Part shown: one piece after another, positions 37,647-45,166 of the stretch
How the letters are laid out: each line of letters opens with the position of its first letter
How positions within the stretch are numbered: position 1 is the stretch's first letter
Source: Jiangella mangrovi
GTDB taxonomy: Bacteria; Actinomycetota; Actinomycetes; Jiangellales; Jiangellaceae
Reading direction: 5' to 3'
Assembly (NCBI RefSeq): GCF_014204975.1
Contig: NZ_JACHMM010000001.1
Coordinates: 124,001 to 188,000 of the forward strand
DNA length: 64,000 bases
The notes under the pieces: generated by a model
Database searches by the model: none
Told to the model about the DNA's origin: nothing
Seen by the model: the letters and a program-made list of their open reading frames with translations, nothing else
Position numbers and translations under genes: made by a program

Positions 37647-39326
37647 AGGAAGCGGACGTCCCGGACCGTCGATGCGGACGGGGGGCTCGGCGAGGGTGGC
37701 GTGCAGGGGGTCGTCGGGGACGATCCAGGGCGAGCCGGGGGCACCGCCCGGGTCGGCCCGCCAGCTGTGGGCCACGCGTTCGACCGCGACCGGGTACACC
37801 GTCAGTGACCCGTCGCGGCCGAGGTGGAAGCGGAGGAAGCTCTTGTGGTCCTCGATGCCCAGACCGGCGTACAGCTCGTTGACGTTGACGTCGACGTAGC
37901 GCGCGACCAGCAGATACGCACCCACGACCCAGGCGTCGACGAGCCCGATGACCGGGCCGTAGACGACGAAGGCCAGCAGTGTCGCCCAGGGGTTCGCCAG
38001 CTCCGACAGCGGCAGCGCCGACCACGCCGCCGCTCCCCCGAGGGCCAGCGCCACGTGTGGCACGGCATGGAGCACGGCCGCCGTCAGGTGCTTGCGCGAC
38101 CGCACCCCCAGGACCAGTGTGAACACGGCGGTCCCGACCAGCACGGCGACCACGCCGGTCACCGTCGCGGGGGTGACCAGGTGGTCCGGCGACGTCACGA
38201 ACGCGAGCATGAGCAGCGTCTGCATGAGCCCGAGCAGCCAGACGAAACCGGGGTTGCGCCGCGGCAGCCGCGAGAAGATCTGCCAGCCGAGGCGCCGCGA
38301 GGCCGGCTGCGACGGGTACGCGGCGGCCAGCTCGTATTGCTGCGGGGTGCTGCGCCGCCGGGCGATGGTCTCCTCGGGCGGGACGGCGACGGCGTCGGGC
38401 AGGTGGTCGGTGCCGACGAGGTAGGCGCCGCCTCCGCCGCAGGTGAGCAGCTGGCGGCCGCGCCCGTCCGGCCCGGAGCCGGTGTAGCGGGCGTAGTGGT
38501 GCATGTCGCCCGAGAGCAGCAGCGGCACCCGGGCGCCCGTGGGCTCGATGACCGTGCGGATGAAGTAGTCGACGCTGTCGTAGGCGTCGGGCCGCTCGTG
38601 CGTCTTCACCCACGACGGCTGCGCCGGCGCCAGGATGATCCGGTCCTCCGGCGTCAGCCGCTCGGCGACCCGGCCGAAGTAGTCCAGCTGCGGCTCGTCG
38701 ATGTACGACGACAACTGGATGTCGACGGCGAACAGCCACCACTTGTGCGGCAGCTCCAGCGCGAAGTAGCTGCGCGCCTGCCGCGTCCGCCAGCCGCCGA
38801 TGGTGTCGCCCTGCGCGAACAGCCGCAGGAACGCCGTCAGCCCGTCGTACCAGTCGTGGTTGCCGGGCAGCGCGTACAGCGACGGCGTGACGGCGGCGAG
38901 GTCCGGCAGGGCGGCGCGGTACGGGCCCTTCCAGCGCTGCTCGTAGGCCGGGCTGGACGCCGTCGGGTACACCTGGTCGCCACCCAGGACCAGCAGCGAC
39001 CCGCGCGGCAGCAGGCGGCCGTCGTCGAGCATGAGCTCCGGCCGGGCCAGCAGCGACGCGACCGAGTAGGTGGCGTCGAACCCGTCGCCGACGTCGGCGG
39101 TGTAGTCGAACCAGAGCTCGTCGGCGGCGGAGTGGTCGTAGGCGCGGTCCGGCAGCGCCGCCTGCAGCTCGCGTTTGTCGAGGTAGCCGCCGAACAGGTA
39201 CGCGAGCAGGACGCGGACGGCGGTGCCGGCGAGCAGGCCGGGGTTGAGCCAGGGCACCGGTCGCTGGCGGACGAACCCGATCTCCGCCGGACTCAGGTCG
39301 CGCGGCCGGGCCGCAGGTTCGGGCAC
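37644..39326 (-). CDS. Metallophosphoesterase with C-terminal membrane domain
   Basis: A 560-residue protein. After an N-terminal hydrophobic segment near 30-48, the calcineurin-like phosphoesterase motifs are clear: LVLGGDQVYP, LPGNHDWYDG and LLLSGDMHHYARY, which together bind two metal ions. From about residue 355 several hydrophobic helices follow (for example FVWLLGLMQTLLMLAFV and VVAVLVGTAVFTLVLG), and the tail is soluble. The substrate is unknown. It begins 11 bases after the PucR-type regulator stop, so the two are likely one transcript. It ends inside a palindrome. Confidence 0.82.
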   Translation of the reverse strand: MPEPAARPRDLSPAEIGFVRQRPVPWLNPGLLAGTAVRVLLAYLFGGYLDKRELQAALPDRAYDHSAADELWFDYTADVGDGFDATYSVASLLARPELMLDDGRLLPRGSLLVLGGDQVYPTASSPAYEQRWKGPYRAALPDLAAVTPSLYALPGNHDWYDGLTAFLRLFAQGDTIGGWRTRQARSYFALELPHKWWLFAVDIQLSSYIDEPQLDYFGRVAERLTPEDRIILAPAQPSWVKTHERPDAYDSVDYFIRTVIEPTGARVPLLLSGDMHHYARYTGSGPDGRGRQLLTCGGGGAYLVGTDHLPDAVAVPPEETIARRRSTPQQYELAAAYPSQPASRRLGWQIFSRLPRRNPGFVWLLGLMQTLLMLAFVTSPDHLVTPATVTGVVAVLVGTAVFTLVLGVRSRKHLTAAVLHAVPHVALALGGAAAWSALPLSELANPWATLLAFVVYGPVIGLVDAWVVGAYLLVARYVDVNVNELYAGLGIEDHKSFLRFHLGRDGSLTVYPVAVERVAHSWRADPGGAPGSPWIVPDDPLHATLAEPPVRIDGPGRPLP

Positions 39327-39337
39327 GGGACCTGACC

Positions 39338-40984
39338 TTACGAGTCGGGCGAAGGGTGATCAACCATCGCGCGCAGCCGGAGCTCGAGCATCGCCGCGAA
39401 CCGGGCGTCGGCGTCGCCGAGGTCCAGCCCGCCGATCTCGCCGACCCGCCGCAGCCGGTACCGGAACGTGTTCGCGTGCACGTGCGTGGCCGCCGCGGCC
39501 GCCGTCACGTCGCCGAACGCCTCCAGCCAGGCCCGCAGGGTGCCGACCAGCTGGGAGCGGTGCTGCCGGTCGTACGCGGCCAGCCGCGCCACCGGGCCCG
39601 ACGGGACCCGCCGCTCGGCCGCCATGGCGCTGCCCAGCTCGAGCAGGAACGCCGAGATCTGCACGTCGGTCAGCCGCGCGACCCGCGAGCCGCCCTGCCG
39701 CGCCCCCGCCGACCTCGCTCGCAGCACCCGGACCGCGCGGTCGGCGTCGGCGCGCGACTGCGGCAGGTCCGACGGCCCGGCCGCGACCCCGCCGATGCCG
39801 ACGACGACGTGGCTGCGGGCGCCGATGCGGCTGAGGAACTCCTCGGCGACGGCGACGGCGCGCAGGTCGGCGTCGGGGCCGTCGGCGGCCAGCGGGATGA
39901 CGCCGTAGACGACACCGCCGACGAGCGCGACCGCGGACCGCGGGTGGACGGCGGCCAGGTGCAGCGCGAACGCCCCGGCGACCCGCTGCAGGTCGGCCTC
40001 GACGGAGGACGGCTCGGCCTCCTCGCCGGGCACGGCCAGCGCCAGCACGCAGGCAGGGCCGCCGGCCAGGCCCAGCCGGCTGGCCGCCTCGCCCGCCGCG
40101 GGACCGCCCTCGAGCACCGTCGCCACCAGCTCCGCCCGCAGCCGCCGCTCGACGTCGGCGCCGGCGCGGTGCCGGAGCAGGTGCAGCGCGACCAGCTTGG
40201 CGGCGTCGACGAAGGCCTGCTCGCGCTCCGCGGTCAGCGGCTCCTTGACCGCCGCCCACATCGAGCCGAGGATCTCGTCCCCAGCGCGGACCCGGATCGC
40301 CACCCGCGGCAGCTCGGCGCCCTCGATCGACGGCAGGTACACCGGCCGGTCGGTCGAGTAGAGCGCGCGGAACGCGCCCAGCTGCTCCAGCCGGCGCAGG
40401 TAGCGCTCGGGGACCTGGCGGCCGAGGACGGTCTCCTTCCGCGACTCGTCGGCGCGCTCCTGGTCGGCCGAGAACGCCAGTACCCGCGAGTTGAGGTCCT
40501 CGATGGTGAGCGGCGCGTCCAGCAGCGCCGACACGGCCCCGGCCAGCGCGAACAGGTCGCCCGCGCCGGCGCCGGCCAGCGTCTGGTCGTCGACGCCGCC
40601 GAGGTCGTCGAGCGCGAGCAGGCTGCGCAGCAGGGCCGCGACCTGCGCCCACGACGCGCCTCGGGTCAGCCCGAACAGGACCAGCCCCTCCTCGGCGACG
40701 GCCCGCCGCACGCCGGCGTCGATGTCGACGGGGACCCGCAGGACCAGCCCGACGGCGCCGTCGGCGGCGACTGTGCGGACGACGTCGGCGATCTCGGCCG
40801 ACGCCGCCAGGCCGACGCCCAGCACCAGCGCGTCGGACGGCATGGACGGCGGGTCGAGCGGGTCGTGGATGACGACGCCGCCCACGGACCGGCCGGGGTC
40901 GACCCGCCCGGCGACGACCTCGAGCAGCGTCGACCCCAGATCGTCGAGGACACGGCCGAGCGTGGCCCTCGGTCGCCGGGTCAT
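39338..40984 (-). CDS. PucR family transcriptional regulator
   Basis: A 548-residue regulator. The N-terminal part has a purine-catabolism-regulator-like domain (LVLGVGLAASAEIADVV), the middle a GGDEF-like/GAF-like effector region, and the C-terminus the PucR helix-turn-helix: THVHANTFRYRLRRVGEIGG. Such regulators respond to small nitrogen-rich metabolites and often control adjacent catabolic genes. The ATG at 40984 has AGAGG 8 bases before it; a TTG three codons earlier is also open. It lies directly downstream of the racemase gene on the same strand, with a palindrome in the gap, so it is the best candidate regulator of the peptide operon. Confidence 0.88.
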   Translation of the reverse strand: MTRRPRATLGRVLDDLGSTLLEVVAGRVDPGRSVGGVVIHDPLDPPSMPSDALVLGVGLAASAEIADVVRTVAADGAVGLVLRVPVDIDAGVRRAVAEEGLVLFGLTRGASWAQVAALLRSLLALDDLGGVDDQTLAGAGAGDLFALAGAVSALLDAPLTIEDLNSRVLAFSADQERADESRKETVLGRQVPERYLRRLEQLGAFRALYSTDRPVYLPSIEGAELPRVAIRVRAGDEILGSMWAAVKEPLTAEREQAFVDAAKLVALHLLRHRAGADVERRLRAELVATVLEGGPAAGEAASRLGLAGGPACVLALAVPGEEAEPSSVEADLQRVAGAFALHLAAVHPRSAVALVGGVVYGVIPLAADGPDADLRAVAVAEEFLSRIGARSHVVVGIGGVAAGPSDLPQSRADADRAVRVLRARSAGARQGGSRVARLTDVQISAFLLELGSAMAAERRVPSGPVARLAAYDRQHRSQLVGTLRAWLEAFGDVTAAAAATHVHANTFRYRLRRVGEIGGLDLGDADARFAAMLELRLRAMVDHPSPDS

Positions 40985-41024
40985 GCGCAACACCTCTGAA
41001 CCCCAACACAGGGACGACGGTCAG

Positions 41025-41039
41025 GAGTTCGTCGAACTC
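41025..41039. promoter_or_regulatory. Putative operator upstream of the PucR-type gene
   Basis: GAGTTCG and CGAACTC flank a single T, a perfect 7-bp dyad, 41 bases before the regulator ATG in the 102-base gap after the racemase gene. Its position suits autoregulation by the PucR-type protein. I saw no second exact copy before the substrate-binding-protein gene. Confidence 0.45.
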
Positions 41040-41086
41040 TACAATCCGCGCCGCCCGCTTGGTGCCGGGCTACGAAACTGGAGGCG

Positions 41087-42199
41087 TCAGGAGGCGGGGA
41101 GCCAGGTGGTCGACGTGGTCAGGGCGGCCAGGACGTCGGGCAGGGGCTCGACGCCGAGGCCGGGGCCCGTCGGCACCGCCACGTGTCCGTCGGCCAGCAC
41201 GAACGGCTCCGTCACGTCCTGGGCGAAGTAGCGGTCCGACGCCGACGTGTCGCCGGGCAGGGTGAACCCGGGCAGCGCCGCCAGCGCGACGTTCGCGGCC
41301 CGGCCGAGCCCGGTCTCGAGCATGCCGCCGCACCAGACCGCCGCGCCGTGCGCCTGCGCGAGGTCGTGGATGCGCCGCGCCTCGAGGTAGCCGCCGACTC
41401 GCCCGGGCTTGACGTTGATGATCCGGCAGGCGCCGAGCAGCAGCGCGTCGGCGGCGTCCTTGGCCGACTCGATCGACTCGTCCAGGCAGATCGGGGTGCG
41501 GATCAGCTGCGCGAGCGCGGCGTGCTGGCGCAGGTCGTCCTCGGCCAGCGGCTGCTCGATCAGCAGCAGGCCGAACTCGTCGAGCGCCCCGAGCACGGCG
41601 GCGTCGGCCAGCGTGTAGGCGGCGTTCGCGTCGACCTGCAGCAGCACGTCGTCCCCGAACCGCTCCCGAACCGCGCGGACGGGCGCGACGTCCCACCCCG
41701 GCTCGATCTTCAGCTTGATCCGCAGATACCCCTGGTCGAGGTAGCCGGCGACGGCGTCCAGCAGGGCGGGAATCGAGTCCATGATGCCGACGGAGACCCC
41801 GGCCGGCACGCGGTCGCGCACCGCCCCGAGGTACGACCCGAACGACTCCCCGCGCACCCGCAGCCAGGCGTCGAGCACCGCCGTCTCGAGCGCGGCCTTC
41901 GCCATGCGGTGCCCGCGCACCGGCTCCAGCAGCCGCGCGACGTCCAGCGGCCCCAGCGACTCCCCCGCCGCGAACAGCCGCGGCGCCAGGAATCGCTCGA
42001 TGACCTGCGCCGCCCCGTCGGCGTACTCGGGCGAGTAGAGCGGCGCGGCCATCGCCACGCACTCGCCCCAGCCGTCGCCGTCGGGCGTGGCGGCCCGGAC
42101 CAGCAGCACGTCGCGCGCCGTCTCGACGCCGAACGACGTGCGGAACGGCGCGACCAGCGGCATCGCGATGCGCCGCAGCTCGAACCCGGCGACCTTCAC
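41087..42199 (-). CDS. N-acylamino acid racemase (MenC/NSAR-like enolase)
   Basis: A 370-residue enolase-superfamily enzyme of the muconate-lactonising subgroup. The catalytic Lys pair is in RIKLKIEPG (Lys162, Lys164) and NVKPGRVGG (Lys264); the metal ligands are Asp190, Glu215 and Asp240 (in LQVDANAAY, LIEQP and CLDESIES). o-Succinylbenzoate synthases and N-succinylamino-acid racemases share these motifs and often both activities. No menaquinone gene is nearby, while a GNAT transferase and an M20 hydrolase adjoin, so racemisation of N-succinyl or N-acyl amino acids is the likelier role. Its start overlaps the GNAT stop (ATGA). Confidence 0.85.
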   Translation of the reverse strand: MKVAGFELRRIAMPLVAPFRTSFGVETARDVLLVRAATPDGDGWGECVAMAAPLYSPEYADGAAQVIERFLAPRLFAAGESLGPLDVARLLEPVRGHRMAKAALETAVLDAWLRVRGESFGSYLGAVRDRVPAGVSVGIMDSIPALLDAVAGYLDQGYLRIKLKIEPGWDVAPVRAVRERFGDDVLLQVDANAAYTLADAAVLGALDEFGLLLIEQPLAEDDLRQHAALAQLIRTPICLDESIESAKDAADALLLGACRIINVKPGRVGGYLEARRIHDLAQAHGAAVWCGGMLETGLGRAANVALAALPGFTLPGDTSASDRYFAQDVTEPFVLADGHVAVPTGPGLGVEPLPDVLAALTTSTTWLPAS

Positions 42200-43062
42200 G
42201 CATCCGTCCTTTCCACCACGTAGCTGCCGGAGCGGGTGAACCCGGTCACCCGCGCCCCGCCGCCGATCAGCTCACCCAGCACGTCGCGCACCGCCGACCG
42301 CCACAGACGGGCGGTCTCGGGGTCGGTGCCGCGCAGCGCCTCGATGTCCGACGGCGTCCCGACCAGCACCCGACCGGCCCGGGCCCACACCGACCGGGGC
42401 GCCGCCACCGGCCGGCCCGACGGCGACTCCGTCAGCGCCGCGACCACGCCGGGCGCGACGACCGCGCCCGCACCGCCGCCGCGAGCGCAGGCCGCTACCA
42501 CTGCCGGATCCTCGAGCCGCCAGCGCACCAGCAGCCGGTCGCTGCCCTGGCCGCCGTTGATCGCGTCGTCCATGTCGCCGTAGAAGTCGACGAGGTAGTC
42601 ACTCGGACGGGCCTGCAGCTTGGCCAGGTTGAAGTAGGCGTTGCGGCGCACCAGCGGGTCGAACGTCCAGGTGATCTCCGCCAGGCCGTGCTCGAGTGCC
42701 CAGTCGCGCTGGTGCGACTTGAGCGCGAACCCGACGTGGCGGCCCCGGGTGGCGGCCGAGACGCCGGCGACGTGCGAGTGCATCGACCGGCCGGGCGGCG
42801 CGGCGAAGAACCCGACGCACGCCCCGACCAGCTCGTCGCCGTCGTAGGCGCCGGCCACGTAGTTGCCGGCGTGGGTCAGGGCGCGCAGGTGCTCGACGGT
42901 GACCGGCGGGTTCGAGCGGTCCGGCTTCCAGATGCGGTCGAACAGCGCGTACACCTCTTCGAGGTCGGCGAGCGCGGACAGCTCACGGATGACGATCTGC
43001 GCGACGGCGGCGGGCTGGGCGGCCATGTCGTCGATGGTCCTCCGCTCCGGGACGCCGGTCAT
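42196..43062 (-). CDS. GNAT-family N-acyltransferase (possible amino-acid N-succinyltransferase)
   Basis: A 288-residue protein with a GNAT fold: GAYDGDELVGACVGFFA, then HVAGVSAATRGRHVGFALKS forms the acyl-CoA-binding stretch, followed by ITWTFDPLVRRNAYFNLAKL. This last motif marks the COG3375-like group found beside NSAR/OSBS genes. In Geobacillus a protein of that group is a succinyl-CoA:D-amino-acid N-succinyltransferase, and that role is inferred here. The ATG at 43062 overlaps the M20 hydrolase stop (ATGA), so translation of the two is coupled. Confidence 0.85.
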   Translation of the reverse strand: MTGVPERRTIDDMAAQPAAVAQIVIRELSALADLEEVYALFDRIWKPDRSNPPVTVEHLRALTHAGNYVAGAYDGDELVGACVGFFAAPPGRSMHSHVAGVSAATRGRHVGFALKSHQRDWALEHGLAEITWTFDPLVRRNAYFNLAKLQARPSDYLVDFYGDMDDAINGGQGSDRLLVRWRLEDPAVVAACARGGGAGAVVAPGVVAALTESPSGRPVAAPRSVWARAGRVLVGTPSDIEALRGTDPETARLWRSAVRDVLGELIGGGARVTGFTRSGSYVVERTDA

Positions 43063-44231
43063 GGTCGTCCGGCCCGATCCGCGCCGGCCCGGTTCGTCCA
43101 GGCCGACGAGCGGACGGCGTCGACCAGCCCGGCGAGCAGCGCGGCCCGCCGTGGCATCTCGTCGACGACGACGTACTCGCCCGGCGCGTGCGCCCCGGCT
43201 CCGACGGCGCCGAGCCCGTCCAGCGTCGGAGTGCCGTCGCCGGCGACGATGTTGCCGTCCGACGCACCGCCGACGTGCGCCTCGCCGAGCGGCTCGAGGC
43301 CCAGCGCGGCCGCCACGTCACGAGCCAGCGCATAGAGCGAGGCCGACGACGACGGCTCGAACGGCGGGTGCCGCGGGCCGCGGACGACCTCGACCCGGGC
43401 GCCGTCGAGCACCGGGCGCAGCGCGTGCAGCCCCTCGTCGACGCGGCGCGCCTCGTCCGCCGTCGGCACCCGCGAGTCGACGTGCACGGACGCCGTCGCC
43501 GGGACGGTGTTCGCGGTGGTCCCCGCGGTGGCCACGGTGGGGGTGACGGTGGCGCCGTCGGGCCCGCGGTCCAGCGCGCCGATGGCCAGCACCTGGTGCG
43601 CGAGTTCGACGGCCGCGTTGACGCCGGTCCACGGCTCCAGCCCGGCGTGGGCCGCCCGGCCGGTGACGTGCACCTCGTACCAGGCGACGCCCTTGCGCGC
43701 GGTCTTCAGCGCACCGCCGTCGGCGGACGCCTCGAGGACGAACGCGGCCGACGCCCGGGCGGCCTCCTCGTGCAGCAGCGGCCGCGACGTCAGCGCGCCC
43801 AGCTCCTCGTCGCCGGTGACCAGCACGGTGATGCCGTCGAGCGTGGTCATGCCGGCCAGCGCGTGGACCAGCTGCACCAGCCCGGCCTTCATGTCGAAGC
43901 AGCCCGGCCCGTACGCGCGCCCGTCGGTGACCCGCCACGGGTGCGCCAGCAGCGAGCCGACCGGCCAGACGGTGTCGTGGTGGCCGAGCAGCAGCACGCC
44001 GGGCGTCCGCGGGCCCGGCGGCCCGAACCGCCAGCGCAGGTGCGTCCGCCCGTCCACGACGATGCGCTCCGGCGCCACACCGGTCAGCCGCGCGCCCAGC
44101 GCCGCGACGACGTCGGCCGACGCGGCGACCGCGGCGGTGTCGGCCGACGGCGACTCGCACTCCACCAGCGTGCGCAGGTCGGCGGTCATCTCAGCCACGG
44201 CGCTCACCGTGACATCAGCCGGTCGGCTCAT
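43059..44231 (-). CDS. M20 family metallohydrolase (possible N-acyl-L-amino-acid hydrolase)
   Basis: A 390-residue di-zinc amidohydrolase. Metal-binding and catalytic motifs are LLLGHHDTVWPVG, YGPGCFDMKAG, VTGDEELGA and FVLEASADGG, and the dimerisation lid includes RAAHAGLEPWTGVNA. The family removes acyl groups from amino acids or trims peptides (ArgE, DapE, carboxypeptidase G). Between a GNAT transferase and an enolase-type racemase it best fits the deacylase that releases the L-amino acid. The ATG at 44231 follows GGGGAGG at 9 bases and overlaps the beta-lactamase-like gene by 17 bases. Confidence 0.87.
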   Translation of the reverse strand: MSRPADVTVSAVAEMTADLRTLVECESPSADTAAVAASADVVAALGARLTGVAPERIVVDGRTHLRWRFGPPGPRTPGVLLLGHHDTVWPVGSLLAHPWRVTDGRAYGPGCFDMKAGLVQLVHALAGMTTLDGITVLVTGDEELGALTSRPLLHEEAARASAAFVLEASADGGALKTARKGVAWYEVHVTGRAAHAGLEPWTGVNAAVELAHQVLAIGALDRGPDGATVTPTVATAGTTANTVPATASVHVDSRVPTADEARRVDEGLHALRPVLDGARVEVVRGPRHPPFEPSSSASLYALARDVAAALGLEPLGEAHVGGASDGNIVAGDGTPTLDGLGAVGAGAHAPGEYVVVDEMPRRAALLAGLVDAVRSSAWTNRAGADRAGRP

Positions 44232-45162
44232 GCGGCGGCACCTCCCCTGCGCCGGTCGGCCATCGGTCTGGACCGACGACTCGGCGGGACCTCCGGCCCC
44301 GCGTCGCCGTCGATGCCGCATGAGCCTCCCAGGGGACCACCACTCGCAGGTGTTCGACGGCGATCCTCGCGGCCGTGCCGATGACGCCGTCGGCGACCGG
44401 GTTGCGGAACTCGCGCCCGGGCAGCCGCAGGAACACCGCGACCGCATACGTCCCGCCGCCGGGGTACTCGACGACGCCGACTTCGTTGCGCACGTGCGAC
44501 AACGTGCCCGTCTTGCCGCTCACCCTCACATCATCGTCCGGAAAGCCCGAGGTGAGGCGGTGCGGCCAGACCTGGAGTGCGAGGATCCGGCGGATCTCCG
44601 CGCAGGCCGCCCCCGGGATGCCGTCAGCGCTCCAGACGCGCCGCAACAGCGCCGTCGTCTCCCGCGGCGTGCTCCTGTTCGTCGTCTCGGGGTCGAGGAC
44701 CGCGTCGAGACCATCGGAGTCGATGAGCCGGAACAGCCCGGCGCAGTCCTCCTCGAGCACCGTCCCCGGCAACCCGAGAGCCGCCATCCCGGCGTTGATG
44801 CGCTCGCGGCCGAGCAGCGCCATCAGCGCGTCCGTCGCGTGGTTGTCGCTGACGCTCATCATCAGATAGGCGAGGTCGCGCAGCGACAGCTCCGCCTCGT
44901 CCAGCATCACCGACAGCCCGGTGGGACCGAAGGTCCGCGACCCGGCCGGGATCTTCAGCCGGTCCGCGGGCGCCCGCTCTCCGGCCGCGAACTGCCGGCA
45001 CAGCTCGACCAGCACCGGCAGCTTGAACACGCTCGCGGTGACGACCGGCGCGTCGGGGTCGAGTCCCACCTCGGCGCCGGACCCGATGTCGACGGCGTGC
45101 AGGTACCCCGTCACGCCAGCCGCCGCGAGAGTTTCGCGGAGCTCCCCCTCCACATCCCCCAC
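44215..45162 (-). CDS. Class A beta-lactamase-like serine hydrolase, no signal peptide
   Basis: A 315-residue penicillin-binding/beta-lactamase-fold protein. The active-site motifs are SVFK (Ser44, Lys47), SDN (105-107) and KTG (217-219). It begins directly with the fold, with no signal peptide or lipobox, so it should be cytoplasmic and is unlikely to protect against beta-lactams. The last 35 residues are an Arg-rich tail. In this operon an amidase or peptidase role on imported D-amino-acid peptides is plausible. The GTG start lies 4 bases after the preceding stop; an internal GTG three codons on is also possible. Confidence 0.82.
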   Translation of the reverse strand: MGDVEGELRETLAAAGVTGYLHAVDIGSGAEVGLDPDAPVVTASVFKLPVLVELCRQFAAGERAPADRLKIPAGSRTFGPTGLSVMLDEAELSLRDLAYLMMSVSDNHATDALMALLGRERINAGMAALGLPGTVLEEDCAGLFRLIDSDGLDAVLDPETTNRSTPRETTALLRRVWSADGIPGAACAEIRRILALQVWPHRLTSGFPDDDVRVSGKTGTLSHVRNEVGVVEYPGGGTYAVAVFLRLPGREFRNPVADGVIGTAARIAVEHLRVVVPWEAHAASTATRGRRSRRVVGPDRWPTGAGEVPPHEPTG

Positions 45163-45166
45163 GTCG

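Noticed and set aside
41087-42199. o-Succinylbenzoate synthase for menaquinone (menC)
   Set aside because: The motifs fit, but no other men gene is near, while the GNAT and M20 neighbours point to N-acylamino-acid racemisation. Dual activity remains possible.
44215-45162. Antibiotic-resistance beta-lactamase
   Set aside because: There is no signal peptide or lipobox, and the gene is embedded in a peptide-catabolism operon; a cytoplasmic hydrolase is more likely.
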